Source: Botrimarina colliarenosi (GTDB lineage Bacteria; Planctomycetota; Planctomycetia; Pirellulales; Lacipirellulaceae). From it: 64,000 nucleotides of DNA. Position numbers and translations under genes: made by a program. This document shows, piece after piece, positions 62,565 through 64,000 of this stretch; the first letter of the stretch is position 1; the number at the start of each line of letters is the position of its first letter. Under the pieces are notes generated by a model that ran no database searches, was not told the origin of the DNA, and saw only the letters and a program-made list of their open reading frames with translations. The stretch covers positions 296,353 to 360,352 of the forward strand of contig NZ_SJPR01000002.1 in NCBI RefSeq assembly GCF_007859955.1. Direction: 5' to 3'.

Positions 62565-64000
62565 ATGATTGCTCTCCTGAAGAAAGCGAGCCTCCAGGTC
62601 TTCAAAGCCTCGGTGAAGCCGCAGGCGGCGGGCCCCCTGGGAAAGGTCTTGCACCTTGGCCTGATCGCGGCGGTGCTGTTTGGACTCTGGCGTCTCAATC
62701 TGGCGTTGGGACTCGACCGGGTCGTTCACGCGCCGTCTCCGTACTTGCGCGAGTTCTGGCTGCCGCTGCTTTTCGTTCTCGCCTACCTGCTCACGGTGGT
62801 CTTGCTGGCGACATGGAAGGCGTTCAACGAACCAACCGCTGGGTCGCCCTTCCCTGATCTCGACGCCGCTTGGCGCAACGCCTCGGGGGCGATGCTTCGT
62901 TGGGGCGTCGGACTGGCTGACAAGCCGCTCGTCCTCGTGATTGGCCAACCCGCTAGCTACGAGAACGACCTCTTAGCCACCCTGAGCATCACGCCGACGT
63001 TCGGACCGACTCCGGCGACGTCCGACGCGCCGTTGCGTGTCCTTGCTGACGACCGCGCCGTCTACCTGGTTTGCCACGAGGCCTCCCTGCTGTCAACGTG
63101 CACCGAACGACTGATTCAACGACGGGCGGCCCGCCGAGGCCGTCGCAGCACGGCAGCACCGGTCGAAGCGACAATCCCCGCGGCATTGCGTGTTCTCCCA
63201 AACGGCGAATCTGGCGGCGCCTCCGTGTTAGTCGAAGACCGCCGAACCGCGGAACATGGATCGCCTTCGGATAGGGCCGAGTCCTTCGCCCCCTTCGATG
63301 ACATCGCGGGGTCCCCGCTTGCCGGACGTCCTCTGCTTTCTGACGACGACATGGCGCGCGACGCCGGGCGCCTGGGTCATCTGTTGCAACTCATCGCTCG
63401 CGACCGCGAATCGGCCTTGCCGATCGACGCCGTCGCCGCGGTCTTCCCTTGCGACGCCTTGGGTGACATCGCTCACGACGACGCCATCGCCGACGCCTTG
63501 CGACAGGACCTCGCGATCCTCGGCGACGCAGGCGTCCGCTGCCCCGTCGCCGCGATTGGCTTCGACTTGCAGCACGTCGATGGCGCGGGTCGGTTGCTTC
63601 ATGCGCTGCCGGCGGATCGCAAGTCGCGATGCTATGGCGCGACGCTGCCCGTTGATCGCCTCGATTCGGAGACGGCTCTGCAAGATGCGATCGCCTGGGT
63701 CACCGAGTCGATGACCCCGACCCTCTGCCGCCGGCTCTTCGAGTTCGAGGAGGGCGACGCCGAGGAGCAAGCCGACAACGCCGCGCTGCATCGCTTTCAG
63801 AGCGAGGTCAGCCGGCGGGGAGCTTCCTTGACCAAAGTGCTATCGCGCGGTCTCGAGGGCGAAGACGATCAGCCATGGCCTTGTGTCGGCGCGTACTTGT
63901 TGGCGACCGGCGATCCCCAGGGCGGGAGTCAGGCGTTTGGCGGCGGCGTGGTCGACACGTTGATCGACGAGTCGCCGCGGGCTCGCTGGACCCCTAGCGC
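62565..64000 (+). CDS. tssM: TssM (IcmF)-like protein, N-terminal 478 residues, cut by window end
   Basis: Open to the last base. ATG 62565 (after GAGCTGAGCC) begins a protein with two N-terminal membrane helices (LHLGLIAAVLFGLWRLNLAL and FWLPLLFVLAYLLTVVLLAT). The IcmF-type cytoplasmic domain follows: a would-be P-loop region ADKPLVLVIGQPASYENDLL that lacks the G-x-G-K-T Walker A, then LGHLLQLIARDRESALPIDA and LRQDLAILGDAGVRCPVAAI, DLQHVDGAGRLLHALP as in IcmF N-domains. TssM joins TssJ and TssL in the envelope complex. The missing part would hold the periplasmic domain. Confidence 0.85.
   Translation, partial: MIALLKKASLQVFKASVKPQAAGPLGKVLHLGLIAAVLFGLWRLNLALGLDRVVHAPSPYLREFWLPLLFVLAYLLTVVLLATWKAFNEPTAGSPFPDLDAAWRNASGAMLRWGVGLADKPLVLVIGQPASYENDLLATLSITPTFGPTPATSDAPLRVLADDRAVYLVCHEASLLSTCTERLIQRRAARRGRRSTAAPVEATIPAALRVLPNGESGGASVLVEDRRTAEHGSPSDRAESFAPFDDIAGSPLAGRPLLSDDDMARDAGRLGHLLQLIARDRESALPIDAVAAVFPCDALGDIAHDDAIADALRQDLAILGDAGVRCPVAAIGFDLQHVDGAGRLLHALPADRKSRCYGATLPVDRLDSETALQDAIAWVTESMTPTLCRRLFEFEEGDAEEQADNAALHRFQSEVSRRGASLTKVLSRGLEGEDDQPWPCVGAYLLATGDPQGGSQAFGGGVVDTLIDESPRARWTPS

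Overview
The window reads as chromosomal DNA of a GC-rich planctomycete, most likely order Pirellulales and near the Lacipirellulaceae (inference from gene content, not from a marker gene). It has four DUF1559 prepilin-like proteins with the N-terminal GFTLVELLVVIAIIGILVA-type helix. It also has at least eight secreted PEP-CTERM proteins, several carrying the dockerin-like signature GDxNxDGxVDAADYTVWRD, plus an SHD1-domain protein, secreted sulfatase and glycoside hydrolases, and an ECF sigma/FecR pair. No rRNA, tRNA or CRISPR array was seen.

Layout. 1-436: end of a DUF1559 gene. 766-3625 (+): histidine kinase and sigma54-dependent NtrC-type regulator. 8142-3656 (-): four-gene operon of two PEP-CTERM proteins, a DUF1559 protein and a DUF4198/Kelch protein. 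8611-11182: HemP-like protein, SHD1 protein and OprB-type porin. 11534-16529 (+): a SnoaL-like protein, a Gly/Pro/Arg-rich surface protein and an HdeD-like membrane protein, then an arylsulfatase closed by a strong terminator. 16880-20280 (+): secreted HAD phosphatase, a DUF3302/small membrane protein/HlyD operon (like E. coli yiaW-yiaV), and an Rrf2 regulator.

20324-43970 looks like a glucan-use region. A divergent LacI regulator faces a long + strand run: PEP-CTERM proteins, DUF1559, lipoprotein, GH16, GH3, ECF sigma, FecR, two PEP-CTERM proteins with X25-like starch-binding repeats, another PEP-CTERM/DUF1559 pair, GH97, GH13 and a PfkB sugar kinase. GH16 plus GH3 suggest a beta-1,3-glucan such as laminarin; X25, GH97 and GH13 suggest starch or glycogen. 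44243-49542 is a MarR-controlled RND efflux pair, followed by a diguanylate cyclase.

50713-64000 is most of a type VI secretion system: tssK (+), then tssA-tssB-tssC-DUF4157-hcp-tssE-tssF-tssG on the minus strand, and tssL-tssM (+, cut by the window end). A 912-bp IS5/IS427-type element with perfect TAA target duplications and a GNAT gene broken by one in-frame TGA lie between the convergent tssK and tssG. No ClpV, VgrG, PAAR or TssJ is present in the window. The most unusual element is the small DUF4157 (eCIS-core, HExxH) protein encoded between hcp and tssC.
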